A DNA stretch of 64,000 bases from Chaenocephalus aceratus. Lineage: Eukaryota; Chordata; Actinopteri; Perciformes; Channichthyidae. The stretch spans positions 41,335,592 through 41,399,591 of the forward strand of contig CM043789.1 in assembly GCA_023974075.1 (NCBI GenBank). Direction: 5' to 3'. Positions 13,580 through 24,012 of the stretch are shown piece after piece; within the stretch, counting starts at the first letter, position 1; each line of letters starts with the position of its first letter. Made by a program: the position numbers and the translations under genes. The notes beneath the pieces were generated by a model. That model was not told the origin of the DNA. It saw nothing but the letters and a program-made list of their open reading frames with translations, and searched no databases.

Positions 13580-13797
13580 GTACATTGAACTCAGTGTGTA
13601 GATGTAGTGTCAAAGCTTGGACATGTTGTAGATGAAATATGTTCCTTCATACATCTCTGCCTGCTGTAACTTCAGAGCCTCCTGCAGAGTGAAGAGTCTG
13701 TTTCAGGGAAACTGTGGCTTCAGCGTTTTTTCTAATGTAATTTCTACTCCTGTCATTTATTCTGGCTGTCCCTTCTTCCCCAGGACTCGCTGTGAGG

Positions 13798-16134
13798 ATG
13801 GAGAAAGCTGTGCTGCTGCTGTTTTGTTGCCTGGTCATGTCTTTATCAGGCTCCCCGCTCTACCCATCCATTAGGTGAGTCCTCACACATTTTACTTACA
13901 TTATTTACCATCAAATTATTTTCTTTAGTGTTGTTCACATCTTTTAGAACTGGTCAACTCAGCTGGTAAGATGGGAAGATGCCCAACGATAAAGGTAACA
14001 CGATGTTAATCATAAATGGTTTCCCAGATTCAGAGAACAGCTGATGTGGTTAGAAAGCGTCATCAAGTGAAACATATTTTAAACATTTCAAAGTAGACAA
14101 CTAACACCCGGACGCAATTTGAATAATTCTGGGGATAGCTAAACATGCAACAATTAAACTGGCACACCACCGCTTCCTCTCATACTTGAAATGTATCCCA
14201 TTGAAAGGATATGACTCACAGACCTGATGGGCACACCTCGAGGGAATCTGATTTCTGATTAGACACAAGTTAAAATATGTTTTGATGTGAGGCAACATGA
14301 ATCTTAACTGCAATCTGGGGATGGGGAGATAAGGGAGAGTGAGGCTGCTCAGGGATAAGAGGTGATTCCATAAAAGCATTTTCTCTTTTCAATATTTTAT
14401 TATTTTAAGTTAAGCACCAAAAGTATGTACATTAATGTGATTGGATTTTTCAAAATGTCCTGTTGTTATCAGAGTTTTAGATGGCAGAAGATATTTAGTT
14501 AATTTATTTGTATAAATCATTATTATACATATTGTTGTTATTTTGTGCTATGTAATAACAAAATTGACTATTATTTTATGTTTTCAATTATTATTTATTA
14601 TGACTGTTATTATTGTTGTTGTTATTGTAGATGTAGTATTATTGATATTATTATTTTTAATAAAAAATGTGCCTGACTTCACGATTAAAATTATTATTAT
14701 TTTATTATATAAATATTATTATTGTTATTGTGGTTTTTAGTATTCATGTTTGGTTTTGTCCTCAAAAAAAAACAGGACGGTAGACAAGAGGATATATAAC
14801 ATTATATAAGTAACTTTTAAAACGAGATATCACAACAAGGTTGATAATTTAATGAACATATTGTAGCGATCCTGCATAGGATGTTCAGGGTGTCACTCAG
14901 GCATCCCCCGTCTCTCTGCCAATCATAGAGCTGCACAGTGATGCTGGTTGAGGTGCGGGCCTGTGGTTGGGGGAGCGGACGGGGGAGGGCGGGGAGTTGT
15001 GACGTAGACACTGCTATATTTATATGTGTCGGGGTAGGAGTTAAGTCAGTGTGGGAAGTGTGAGGTAGAACCCCCACAATGTACCGGTACCTGTGATCAT
15101 CTGTAAGAATATCTGTTATTAAAGCCTAATAACGAGAAGCCTGTTTCCGACTCCACCTTGCGAACGTTACATTGGTGTCAGAAGTGACTTTTCGAACGGA
15201 GGACGTCTGTCCTGACGGGAGTCCGTAACTGCGTCACGGAGCTAGCAGAGATGGAAAAGTTCAGCAAGATGGGAGTGAAGCAGGAAAGTAGTGATGGAGA
15301 GGAAGAGGGAGCATGCGGGTGGTCGAAGGACATGAGCGGGGAGTTCATGAGTGCACGGGAGGCGAGAGAGCGCCTGAGAGAGTCGGCGGTGAAGATGGCT
15401 AGAGACGCGGGAATGTCGCCGTCTTCCGCGGCATTTCGCGCCATTTCCAAGCTGGATGTAAACAACAATGGCGGCGCCCATCGACCAGCAGCCTCTGAAA
15501 AGGCATAAGACCAGCCACACTCTCAGCCCATCTATAAAGGGTTCTCCTCACAGCGTGGAGACCAGCGTGTCAGTGGACAGCGTGGAGACCAGCGTGGAGA
15601 CCAGCGTGTCAGTGGACAGCGTGGAGACCAGCGTGGAGACCAGCGTGGAGACCAGTGTGGAGACCAGCGTGTCAGTGGACAGCGTGGAGACCAGCGTGGA
15701 GACCAGCGTGGAGACCAGCGTGGAGACCAGCGTGGAGACCAGCGTGTCAGTGGACAGCGTGGAGACCAGCGTGTCAGTGGACAGCGTGGAGACCAGTGTG
15801 GAGACCAGCGTGTCAGTGGACAGCGTGGAGACCAGCGTGTCAGTGGACAGCCAGTGGGTTGGTCCCTGCAGAGTACTGGAGAGGGTGGGGGGAGTGTTTG
15901 TGCTGTGTTTTATTTGTTCCTCGTGGGCGAGGAACTTTGTAGTGGGGGGGTAGTGTAGCGATCCTGCATAGGATGTTCAGGGTGTCACTCAGGCATCCCC
16001 CGTCTCTCTGCCAATCATAGAGCTGCACAGTGATGCTGGTTGAGGTGCGGGCCTGTGGTTGGGGGAGCGGACGGGGGAGGGCGGGGAGTTGTGACGTAGA
16101 CACTGCTATATTTATATGTGTCGGGGTAGGAGTT

Positions 16135-16215
<81 letters not shown>

Positions 16216-19200
16216 TTACTGTGAGACTGAGGATATTTATTAAGCTCCAAAATGATTGAAATACCTAGAAATATTACGGATGTAGACCTTTTTAAGTGAC
16301 AGCAACATCTTAGCTTTAATTATTAATATCACCTTCCTATTGGTCTGTATTTGGCATTGTAGTCATAATTATAATGGTATTTATTAATTGTGTCTTATTT
16401 CTGTCTCACCTTTTTTTTTTTTTACTTTTTTTTTTTTCCATCCATAACATCAATAGAACATACATGGAGATGCTTACATAACTGCAGCTGTTGTACCCCA
16501 GGATTAATCACATACCCTCCTCGGGCACCAAAAGGACATACAGTTTCTTAGTGTTATCAATTTCTATATTGTGCAAACATTATCATTTCTGTCCATATCA
16601 CTGGGCAGTATACCCAGTATATAAAGTGCTGGGTCCAAAGTAAAGGCAATGCCCAGCACCCGTTTCATCTCCTTTTGAACATCCTTCCAGAAGCCCTGAA
16701 TGGTTGGACAGTCCCAAAATATATGTGTGAAGTCTCCCACCCGTCCACAGCGCCTCCGGCCCAAATTAGAGGTATTGCTATATTTTGAAGTGATAGATGG
16801 GGTGTTAAAATATCTCATTTTCACCTTCCAATCAAATTCCCTCCATGTTGGACTGTTTGTTGTTGTACACTGAAGAAAAATATAAACGCAACACTTTTGT
16901 TTTTGCTCCCATTTTTTATGAGATGAACTCAAAGATCTAAAACATTTTTTTATAAACACAAAATAACCATTTCTCTCAAATATTGTTCACAAATCTGAAA
17001 AAATCTGTGATAGTGAGCACTTCTCCTTTGCTGAGATAATCCATCCCACCTCACAGGTGTGGCATATCAAGATGCTGATTAGACAGCATGATTATTGCAC
17101 AGGTGTGCCTTAGGCTGGCCACAATAAAAGGCCACTCTGAAACATGCATTTTTGCTTTATTGGGGGGGTCTGGGGGGGGGGTCCGAAAACCAGTCAGTAT
17201 CTGGTGTGAGGGGTAGGGGTAGGGGGTAGGATTCACAACATTACCCTAACCCTAACCCCACCACTCACCCGATTACGATGGCCAGTCAGGCATACAATTA
17301 CATTATATCATTGGTAATCGACAATCGGTCTTGATATATGGGGAAATAGCACTATGTGCACTTGCAACTTCCAGCTGTTATGTAAAGTTGCTACTTACTC
17401 ACATACCTCATTCACACCAACGGTGTTTCAGGGCCGGTTCGGAGCTGGAGCTTGAAAAGCACCGGGTTTTCCTGTTCACACCGCAGCGGAGCAGCCTCTT
17501 AGCTCCGGAATCCGGTTCATTTCAAGCACCAAAAAAGTGTCCGGCTAGAGCAAAAGTACCGCATACGTCACGCTTACGTCGAGGCGGGGGCAGGGGCGGG
17601 ATCAACTCCTGAACAACAACGAGAAGCCCGCGTTTTAACCAGTTTGTACACAACGATGGAGAAACTTAACAAGAGTTTCAGAGTTTCAGTGTTTCTGCCA
17701 TAGACTGTATATCAGTGGCGGTTCTAGACCAATTTGACACTGGGGGGCCAGTTATTTTCTGAGGGGGGCACAATAAATGCAGGACGAAAAAGAGAACTAG
17801 ACAGTATGAAGTAATTGCGCATAAGAAAACAATGCAATACAGTTATTGGTATTTGTTTCAGTACACCTATTTATTTCAGATAGATCTTATAGTTATTACT
17901 GTTAGCTTCAGCTTAAGTTATAGTGCAATGTTTGCACGAACACCATATTTATATAAAAATAAAGGCAATGAACAGTTACGTCTCTACTTTACATCTACAA
18001 TTACACAGATACAATAGTTTAACTCACCTTCAATTATCGTGGTAGTCTCTCGAAACGTAGGTTTCAATCTTTCTTGGATGATCCGAGATGAAAAGTGTTT
18101 GTTTTTTCGCTCTAATGGGTCCGACTAGAATGACGAATAACGTTAGTTCCGTCTATTCCGTCATTCAATAAATCGTGTAATAAATCATACATTTTTCATT
18201 TTTTTCACTTTTCATTTTTAGGGGGGCCACAGGGGGGTCAGAGGTCAGTGTTAGGGGGGCACTGGCCCCCCCTAGAACCGCCCCTGCTGTATATAAAGGT
18301 TTCTGCTCATGGTGAAGCAACGTGTCTGCGTGTTAAGGTGGAACCTGAGCATTCACGTTGATCACCTCTCATTATAACTCATTATAAATCTATAAAACTA
18401 TAAATATTAAACTTTACTTCACGTGTTCATTTGAGAACAGCTGTTACATACCTGGGTGAAGGTTACAGTTCATTTAAATGAAAGATACAACGTTACTCCA
18501 CACTCATGGTTCAGTCCACCTTAAGAAATAAGACCGACCTCGGAAGCAGTTGTGTTTTAAAAAAACCTTTATTGACACGAGTTTTTATAAGAATATAACT
18601 AAACCACAGAAATGACTCCGGAAAAGCTGCAGATAGAGCCATAAGAAATGAATGCAACTGATTTCATCCGTGCGGTTTGGCTTTATGAAGCAGGCACGCA
18701 AACGGTTACGTCATGACGCAAACGATGACGCAACGACGCATTACCAGTCGGACTCTGGGCGGTGTGAAAAGAGCCAGAGCTAAACCGAAGAACTGGTTCT
18801 GAACCTGAAAAGCTCTAGCACGGAACTTGAACCGGAGTTGCGTTGGTGTGAATGAGGGAAAAGTGAGTTGTGAATTTTCTCTAAATTACCAACATTTTCA
18901 GTAGTTTGCACAGGGAGTATATTACTCTAAAAAGCTCTGCTTGTGTTATACGTACATTATGTTAGGCATATCTCTAATTGTCTCACTATGTTTCAGGACC
19001 TTCTCCTGGTTTTGTATATATTTGTTTTAGTCCTTTTTCTCGTCCTTACCATAGTGATCATGACCGTGAGTTTATTCTGTGACGGCCTGTGGGTCTGGCC
19101 CTGTGGTGGGAGGCTGACTCCTCTTCTCCTTCTGTCTCGTCACCATTGTCCAACTGCTTTGCGTTCTCAGCCTCTGTAGTTCGTCCCTCTCCTCCTCCTG

Positions 19201-22200
19201 TACATGGATCCCCATGCCCCTCAGCATAGGCGCAGCCTCCGTTAATGTAGTGAATATCGAACACTTTTAGCTGTGCAGGATATGGGGACTGTGCCTTGAC
19301 CTTCTTGTCCTTTAACTTTTTTATTACGTCCCGCACCTGCTTTCTCTTTTTCTGAACCTCATTCGTGTAGTGTTGATTGAAGTAGATGGTCCGTCCCTCA
19401 TATGTGGTCTTTTGTTTCCATGCCTGCTGTATGACCTGCTCAGTCACCCTGTAGTCTAGAAAGCGAACAATTATCGCCCTCGGAGGAGCTGTGTTCTCCT
19501 TCGGTTTGGCGAGCAGCGAGCGGTGTGCTCTTTCGATGCGCATATCCACCTCCGCCGGGATTTGCAGTGATGAACGAATAAAGCCAGATATAAACCCTAT
19601 TGTGTCGTTTTTCTCACAGCCCTCAGGTATGCCATGTATCCGCACATTGTTGCGTCTCGACCTTGATTCCGAATCGTCACACTTGGCAGCTAACTTGGCC
19701 TCTTGGTGAAGCATCCTGTCTTCCGTGTCCCCTAGCCTCTCTTCAGTATTCACCATTCGCTGCTCTAACAAGGCTGTTCTTTCCACCATATCTTTAAGGA
19801 CATGGTCTAGTCGAGTCAGAGCCTCTTTCGTGTCGTTAGCCGCTTCTGTGTGCTCGTTTCTCAGCTTGCGTATCTCCGCCAGTATCACCGAGTCCTCCTC
19901 TCCGCTCACACGCTTCATCTCCGGCCTCGGTGTTTCGGTGTGTCGGTCGCTCGCAATATTTTTCTTACCAGGTTTCAGTTTTTTATCCATCCTTTTAAAA
20001 ATGACTTGTTTTGTCTTAGGTTAAGTTACTGCCTTAAATATTGTTTTAAAGAGCTTGTTTTCGTTGGTTTTTGGACAAGCTAGTTTCCACCCCGTCTCCT
20101 ACCTCATGGCGCCACCGGAAGTCCTTTTCTGTCTCACTTTTACCGAGTGTGTTGTCTTTTGGATGATTTGATTGCATTTTGTCTACCTTTATTAATATCA
20201 TTATTATTGTTTGTAATTATTTTTCATTTATGTTATTTGCTTATTTATTTATTAGATGTTTTTGTTATTACTATCATTATTATGATTATTATTATTATTA
20301 CTACACTCATTTACGGAAGGAAAATTACTTTTTAATATTTTATTGTTATTTGCTTTCAAAGCATCTTTGAGTACTAAGTGCTATTTAAATATATTTATTA
20401 TATTATTGTTATTTGTTATTATTCTTCAGGTTTGGCAGAAGGGACACCTCCATCCTGATGACGTCCTCTGTAAAGGATCCGGCAGATCAGCTGGAGGACG
20501 ACTCAGGAGAGCCAGCGGCGTCACGGTCAGTTCCTTAATACAGGACGCCTTACTGTACATCAAATATGTTGTCACAATAACTTGTTACCGGCACAGATAC
20601 ATGTAAGTATATTTAACAATCTGGACTCAAATATGTATGTCATTTAATTCATTTCTTATGTTGACCTGTATATAATTTTAATTTTAATTTCATCTTGAAT
20701 TGTATTAATCTTGTGTGAATCTGTGCTGTCATGTTTTTCACTCACTCTGTTGCTGCTTAAACTCCACGGGGATTAATAAAGTTCCATTTTATCTTTTCTT
20801 GTCTCTGATCAAAAATATGTCTTAAAGAGTTTCTTTACCACCTTACAAAAAACCTAGTTAGATTTGTTTTCTAAGATGTCTGCCTCCACCCCGACACCGT
20901 AGAGGTCAGCAGACCCACAGTCGTCTGCATATCCCTTCAGATACAGGTGTAAAGGTCACTGTGAATCATTTGCAGACCTGCTCTGAACAGTTTTTAGTAG
21001 CTAGGTGAAATCTGAACCATCTGCTGGGCTGTTGAAAACATTTGCTTGTTTGTAACTGGACTGTAGAACAGATGTGTTGTTTTCATGTTGCTCACTTTAT
21101 TAGCTTTTCACGACGACAGCAGCTTAATAACGGTCTCCTTGTCCTCTTTGTGTTTTTAGCTCGGGACGCCACGCTGACGCCATTTTCACCAACAGCTACA
21201 GGAAGGTCCTGGGACAAGTCTCTGCCAGGAAGTTCCTTCAGACAATCATGGGCAAACGGCGGGGGTGGGTAGCACGAGAGGAGAGCAAGAGAGTGGTGCA
21301 GGAATGAGTCTTAAAACCCGGGATATGAGTTAGCATTTTAGCACTTCCCCTCGGGATCAATGGTTTCTGGAACAATGTTGGTACCTGAAGTAAGATCTGT
21401 GCTTAACACAAGCTGAAGAGATTACCAAATGTTGTTCTACGACATAAAATACATCAGAGATTACCCCACTCATGAATACCCGAAGCTTCTATGTGTCCTA
21501 AAAACGGCAGATGCTAACAAGTGGCTAAATTAGACTACTTAAAGAGCAACTTCCAGGTTAAAGACACCTGTGAACAAATGTGTAGGAAAATGATGAATAC
21601 ACTAGATTTTCAAAAAAATATACACTATAGTGACATCTGGCGTCGTTTTTGTAAGAAATGTTCACTTCCGCATAAAAAAGCCTCGGCACGTGACCTCCCG
21701 CGTGTGACGTAACAAAGGGTAAACAAGGGGGAGAGCGGCCGGTGTAACGTATTAATAAACATGGATCCCAATGCTAGTTTCGACACAGAAGACACAGAAG
21801 AAGTTGAACATGAATATTCGAATGCATATGACGGACCACACCCTTATAATTATGAGCCTGCTAGGCGTCCAAGAGACCAGGAGCAGCCAAGGATTAGAAG
21901 AAATAACGGCCATCGGAGAGAAATGGAGCTGTGGTGTGAGGAGAACCAGTGGAGAACTGGGCAGCCATCTTGTTGAGTGACCGGCGTTAGCTACAGAATG
22001 TTAGCTAACGTCACAACACAACATTGTGAAGTTAGCTATCATATATCAGGCTATAACTAAAGTAGCATTGATAGTAACGTTACTGGCAGGACTGTTGATA
22101 CTGATCCAAAACAGAAACTAATGCGCACGTATCAGCCGTATCTCGCGTTACCTAATGCAAATCCACACTATACCCGCGGTCAGAGAGCGGAGACGTTTAC

Positions 22201-23012
22201 CCTTTGTGATGTAATATGACGCGTTTGACGTATGACCTTAAAAAAAAGCCGTTTTTAAGAGTAGAGCTCAAAATTGCTCCTTTCCCTCTGAATTCCTGCC
22301 CTTATGTCTCGTAAAACATATCAAATCCTACATTCACTTTTTTAATTGTAATTTTCAAGCAAGTTTAAGCATAAATGTAGAAAAAAAAAAAAACCTGCAA
22401 GATGCTCTTTAGCGCCATATCGCCGAACATTAGCCGCCGTTAGCTTAGCGGTGTTTATGCGTAGCCATGTGACCGTGATGTAGTTCCTTTATAGACTAAT
22501 GCTAGCTTTTTACTACAATTTTACCCTTAAAAATCCTAACATTTGTTTAAATATGTAGAATGTATCTTGTTGAACAAAACATGAAAGTATTATAAATGTG
22601 TGTTTGCCACATTGCTTATTTTCTGCAATATCCAATGGAAAATTCCCATTGCTTTTTCTGCTGGACTTATGCTAACTGACTGATCTACCTTCAACATCAC
22701 TGAACGCTCCATAACGTCACACTGCTAGTGTGTGTTTCTTAAGCACATAAATACGCAATGAACACAAGTGTTGTTGTTTTCTCACAGTGATAAAAGTGAG
22801 AGCTACGTGAAGCGTCAGTCAGACATCTACGAAGGGACCTTTAAAGAAGATCTAACCTCCATCCAGAGCAACCAGAGATACAGAGGAGTGCACGGGAACA
22901 TCATGAGGCCCAGGTCAATACAAATTACACACTCTCAGTTCTATGAAATTATAACGTTGTGTTTATTTCTCGCTAACCTTGAGTCTTTCCTCTCCACAGA
23001 CTGCTTAGTTGA
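13798..23012 (+). CDS. ghrh: Growth hormone-releasing hormone precursor (138 aa, 5 coding exons)
   Basis: Secreted hypothalamic neuropeptide of the secretin/glucagon family that stimulates pituitary growth hormone release through a class B GPCR. Coding exons 13798-13874, 20430-20525, 21160-21264, 22788-22913, 23000-23012 join in phase to 139 codons including TGA. Residues 1-18 or so form a signal peptide (AVLLLFCCLVMSL). The hormone starts HADAIFTNSYRKVLGQ after a SGR cleavage site and ends LQTIM before GKRR, predicting a 27-residue amidated peptide. A 45-residue C-peptide with an internal KR follows. Splice sites are GT-AG throughout. Intron 2 (13875-20429) is swollen by an LTR mini-element, an L1 copy and hAT-like elements. 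An ATTAAA signal follows at 23141. The neighbour rpn2 fits the vertebrate GHRH-RPN2 linkage. Confidence 0.95.
15251..15508 (+). CDS. Gag-like N-terminal fragment of the LTR element, 85 codons
   Basis: Open frame right after the primer-binding site. The product is charged and predicted helical (SAREARERLRESAVKMARDA) and could be the N-terminus of a Gypsy gag. No zinc knuckle is present. It overlaps the start of the repeat-rich frame at 15468. Function is not supported. Confidence 0.4.
   Translation: MEKFSKMGVKQESSDGEEEGACGWSKDMSGEFMSAREARERLRESAVKMARDAGMSPSSAAFRAISKLDVNNNGGAHRPAASEKA
15468..15953 (+). CDS. Repeat-rich open frame in the LTR element (VETS/VSVDS repeats), 161 codons
   Basis: The frame begins MAAPIDQQPLKRHK, runs through about 90 residues of alternating VETS (12-bp GTGGAGACCAGC unit) and VSVDS (15-bp unit) repeats at 15554-15850, and ends at the polypurine tract. 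Both units are multiples of three, so expansion keeps the frame. Whether it is translated is unknown; it may only be a minisatellite in the element's interior. Confidence 0.35.
   Translation: MAAPIDQQPLKRHKTSHTLSPSIKGSPHSVETSVSVDSVETSVETSVSVDSVETSVETSVETSVETSVSVDSVETSVETSVETSVETSVETSVSVDSVETSVSVDSVETSVETSVSVDSVETSVSVDSQWVGPCRVLERVGGVFVLCFICSSWARNFVVGG
15554..15850. repeat. Compound 12/15-bp minisatellite inside the LTR element
   Basis: Interspersed units GTGGAGACCAGC and GTGTCAGTGGACAGC in irregular order, about 22 units in all. It is confined to the interior between the two LTRs. Confidence 0.85.
16140..16212. repeat. (GA)36 microsatellite truncating the 3' LTR
   Basis: Begins exactly where the 3' LTR diverges from the 5' LTR (TTAAGTCAG then GAGAGA). 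The tract replaces the terminal 120 bp or so of the LTR. Confidence 0.95.
16564..16860 (-). pseudogene. L1 ORF2 C-terminal fragment
   Basis: The minus-strand frame encodes DFTHIFWDCPTIQGFWKDVQ and following residues, matching the conserved HxFWxCPxxxxFW segment downstream of the L1 reverse transcriptase. No catalytic core is present, so it is non-functional. Confidence 0.75.
16869..17170. repeat. Dispersed repeat with AAATATAAACGCAACACTTT end
   Basis: The left part has ACTGAAGAAAAATATAAACG and the middle has AGCACTTCTCCTTTGCTGAG and CCACCTCACAGGTGTGGCAT, sequence I associate with a non-autonomous DNA transposon widespread in fish. No terminal match was found at the right end, so borders are approximate. 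Confidence 0.5.
17406..18857. mobile_element. Non-autonomous DNA element with CCTCATTCACACCAACG ends
   Basis: The 17-bp terminal inverted repeat is CCTCATTCACACCAACG at the left, inverted as CGTTGGTGTGAATGAGG at the right. Sub-terminal sequence is also partly inverted (GGTTCGGAGCTGGAGC; TGAACCTGAAAAGCTCTAGC). No transposase. Interrupted by the hAT-like element at 17713-18286. Confidence 0.7.
17713..18286. mobile_element. hAT-like MITE with CAGTGGCGGTTCTAG ends, nested
   Basis: Ends CAGTGGCGGTTCTAGACC and CCTAGAACCGCCCCTG, with a perfect 8-bp target duplication CTGTATAT at 17705-17712 and 18287-18294. Inside the ends are GGGGGGCA / TGGCCCCCC blocks. Non-coding. Confidence 0.9.
19058..19990 (-). 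CDS. L1 ORF1p, 310 aa, uninterrupted
   Basis: RNA-binding chaperone of an L1-type retrotransposon. The N-terminal third is a predicted coiled coil (heptads through LRNEHTEAANDTKEALTRLD and the ERLGDTEDRML region). The RRM begins at RRNNVRIHGIPEG, with the later motif RAIIVRFLDYR, and a C-terminal domain follows (TYEGRTIYFNQHYT). The last 60 residues or so are acidic and low-complexity. Although ORF2 is deleted, this frame has no break. Confidence 0.85.
   Translation of the reverse strand: MDKKLKPGKKNIASDRHTETPRPEMKRVSGEEDSVILAEIRKLRNEHTEAANDTKEALTRLDHVLKDMVERTALLEQRMVNTEERLGDTEDRMLHQEAKLAAKCDDSESRSRRNNVRIHGIPEGCEKNDTIGFISGFIRSSLQIPAEVDMRIERAHRSLLAKPKENTAPPRAIIVRFLDYRVTEQVIQQAWKQKTTYEGRTIYFNQHYTNEVQKKRKQVRDVIKKLKDKKVKAQSPYPAQLKVFDIHYINGGCAYAEGHGDPCTGGGEGRTTEAENAKQLDNGDETEGEEESASHHRARPTGRHRINSRS
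21539..22412. mobile_element. MITE in ghrh intron 4, TTAAAGAGCA ends
   Basis: Left end TTAAAGAGCAACTTCCAGG; right end ACCTGCAAGATGCTCTTTAG, its approximate inverse. TTAA/TTAG at the borders suggests piggyBac-like TTAA targeting. The 71-codon frames inside do not resemble a transposase. Confidence 0.55.
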
Positions 23013-23140
23013 GATCGGTGGATCGGACAGATGGAAGGCTGCCACTCCTCGCCAACTTCACTTTCCATAACCATCGCCGCTTGTTTTCCTTTACCTTCTT
23101 ATTTAAAGATGTAAAGTTTATTGTCTTTTATTGAATTCCC

Positions 23141-23146
23141 ATTAAA
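23141..23146 (+). other. ghrh polyadenylation signal ATTAAA
   Basis: ATTAAA lies 129 bp after the ghrh stop codon, followed 10 bp later by an A-rich stretch. The position and variant fit a short terminal exon. Confidence 0.6.
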
Positions 23147-23538
23147 GCTTTGAAAAAAAAACCTGCAGCCCAGTTCATGCCTTTGGGATGAATGGTGCGT
23201 TGTTATAGTTACATATTGTTTTCTATGCAAATGTTTTTTTGCTGCCTTAAAGGGGCCCTACTATTCTTCTTTGGGGTGTCCCTTTCCTGTAGTGTGTTCT
23301 GTAGGTTTTAGTGCATGTATGGTCTTCAAAGACTAAACTCACTGTGTTCTCTCAAAAGCCCCCCCTGCCGGAAACACCTCCATTGGACTCCTTTGTTTAC
23401 TTCCATGACATAGTGACATCATTATGTAACACATTGTGCGTGACAGGCTAAGGGGCGGGACATCTCTGAGCGGTTGATCACAACAGAGCTGACCAGATAA
23501 CCAATCAGAGTAGACTGGGCTCTGGTTTCAGACAGAGG

Positions 23539-23928
23539 GTGTTTCTCAATGTCGAGGAAGGCTCCTCCAGAGCAACTATTTCAAGGATAATATGTCATCG
23601 AGTCCCGCCGAAGGACTGTTCCAATGTCCAGGATACTTGGAATTCTACAGAGGCCAGCGTACTTAGTTGCGGGAAATTTCTAGGCTGCTTATGTGTAGAC
23701 TCCGCGGTCTTAAAATCCCCACAATGCTTTGTGCACGGACCAATTTCCAAATCTTTGACGGAAATCACGCTCCATTTAAGGCGGGGCCTCGCATATGACG
23801 CACACCTGTTAGCCTGTTCCACAATTCTTCGTTTTCCGAGGCTAGGAAGGATTCTTGCCTCGCTTCTGAAGGACCTGACTCGGAGGGACTTGTGCTACCA
23901 AGCAAGCGTCCTCGACATTGAGAAACAC
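23539..23928. mobile_element. MITE with GTGTTTCTCAATGTCGAGGA inverted ends
   Basis: The 20-bp terminal inverted repeat GTGTTTCTCAATGTCGAGGA recurs inverted as TCCTCGACATTGAGAAACAC. It interrupts the TTAA-type MITE; the related copy at 48.5 kb is continuous at this point. The 142-codon frame across it shows no known domain. Confidence 0.8.
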
Positions 23929-24012
23929 CCACAGGGTGCTGCAGCACAGGCAGTAAAAGACAAATAAAAAGACATGGAGACATTTCCCATTGAGACACTA
24001 CATACTGATATG

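Larger units (their letters stand above)
14862..16140 (+). mobile_element. Small non-autonomous LTR retrotransposon with repeat-filled interior
   Basis: The 5' LTR at 14862-15171 (310 bp) begins TGTAGCGATCCTG and ends GTTACA. Directly after it comes TTGGTGTCAGAAGTGAC, a Gypsy-type primer-binding site. The 3' LTR starts at 15954 after a G-rich polypurine tract (AGTGGGGGGG) and matches the 5' LTR to 16140, where a (GA)n tract replaces the rest. The interior is only about 780 bp and has no protease, reverse transcriptase or integrase, so the element resembles a TRIM or deleted Gypsy copy. It lies in ghrh intron 2. Confidence 0.85.
16410..20125 (-). mobile_element. L1-clade LINE, internally deleted, with nested insertions
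   Basis: Matching 12-mers TTTCTGTCTCAC at 16398-16409 and 20126-20137 flank the element, and a T-rich tract at 16411-16438 is the poly(A) tail of a minus-strand copy. The 5' end with ORF1 is at 19058-20125 and the C-terminal piece of ORF2 at about 16564-16860. The bulk of ORF2, including the reverse transcriptase core, is missing. Its place is taken by a dispersed repeat at about 16869-17170 and a hAT-like composite at 17406-18857. Confidence 0.8.

Noticed and set aside
23539..23967. 142-codon frame upstream of the 57-bp array
   Set aside because: It spans a MITE with 20-bp inverted ends and shows no transposase motifs.
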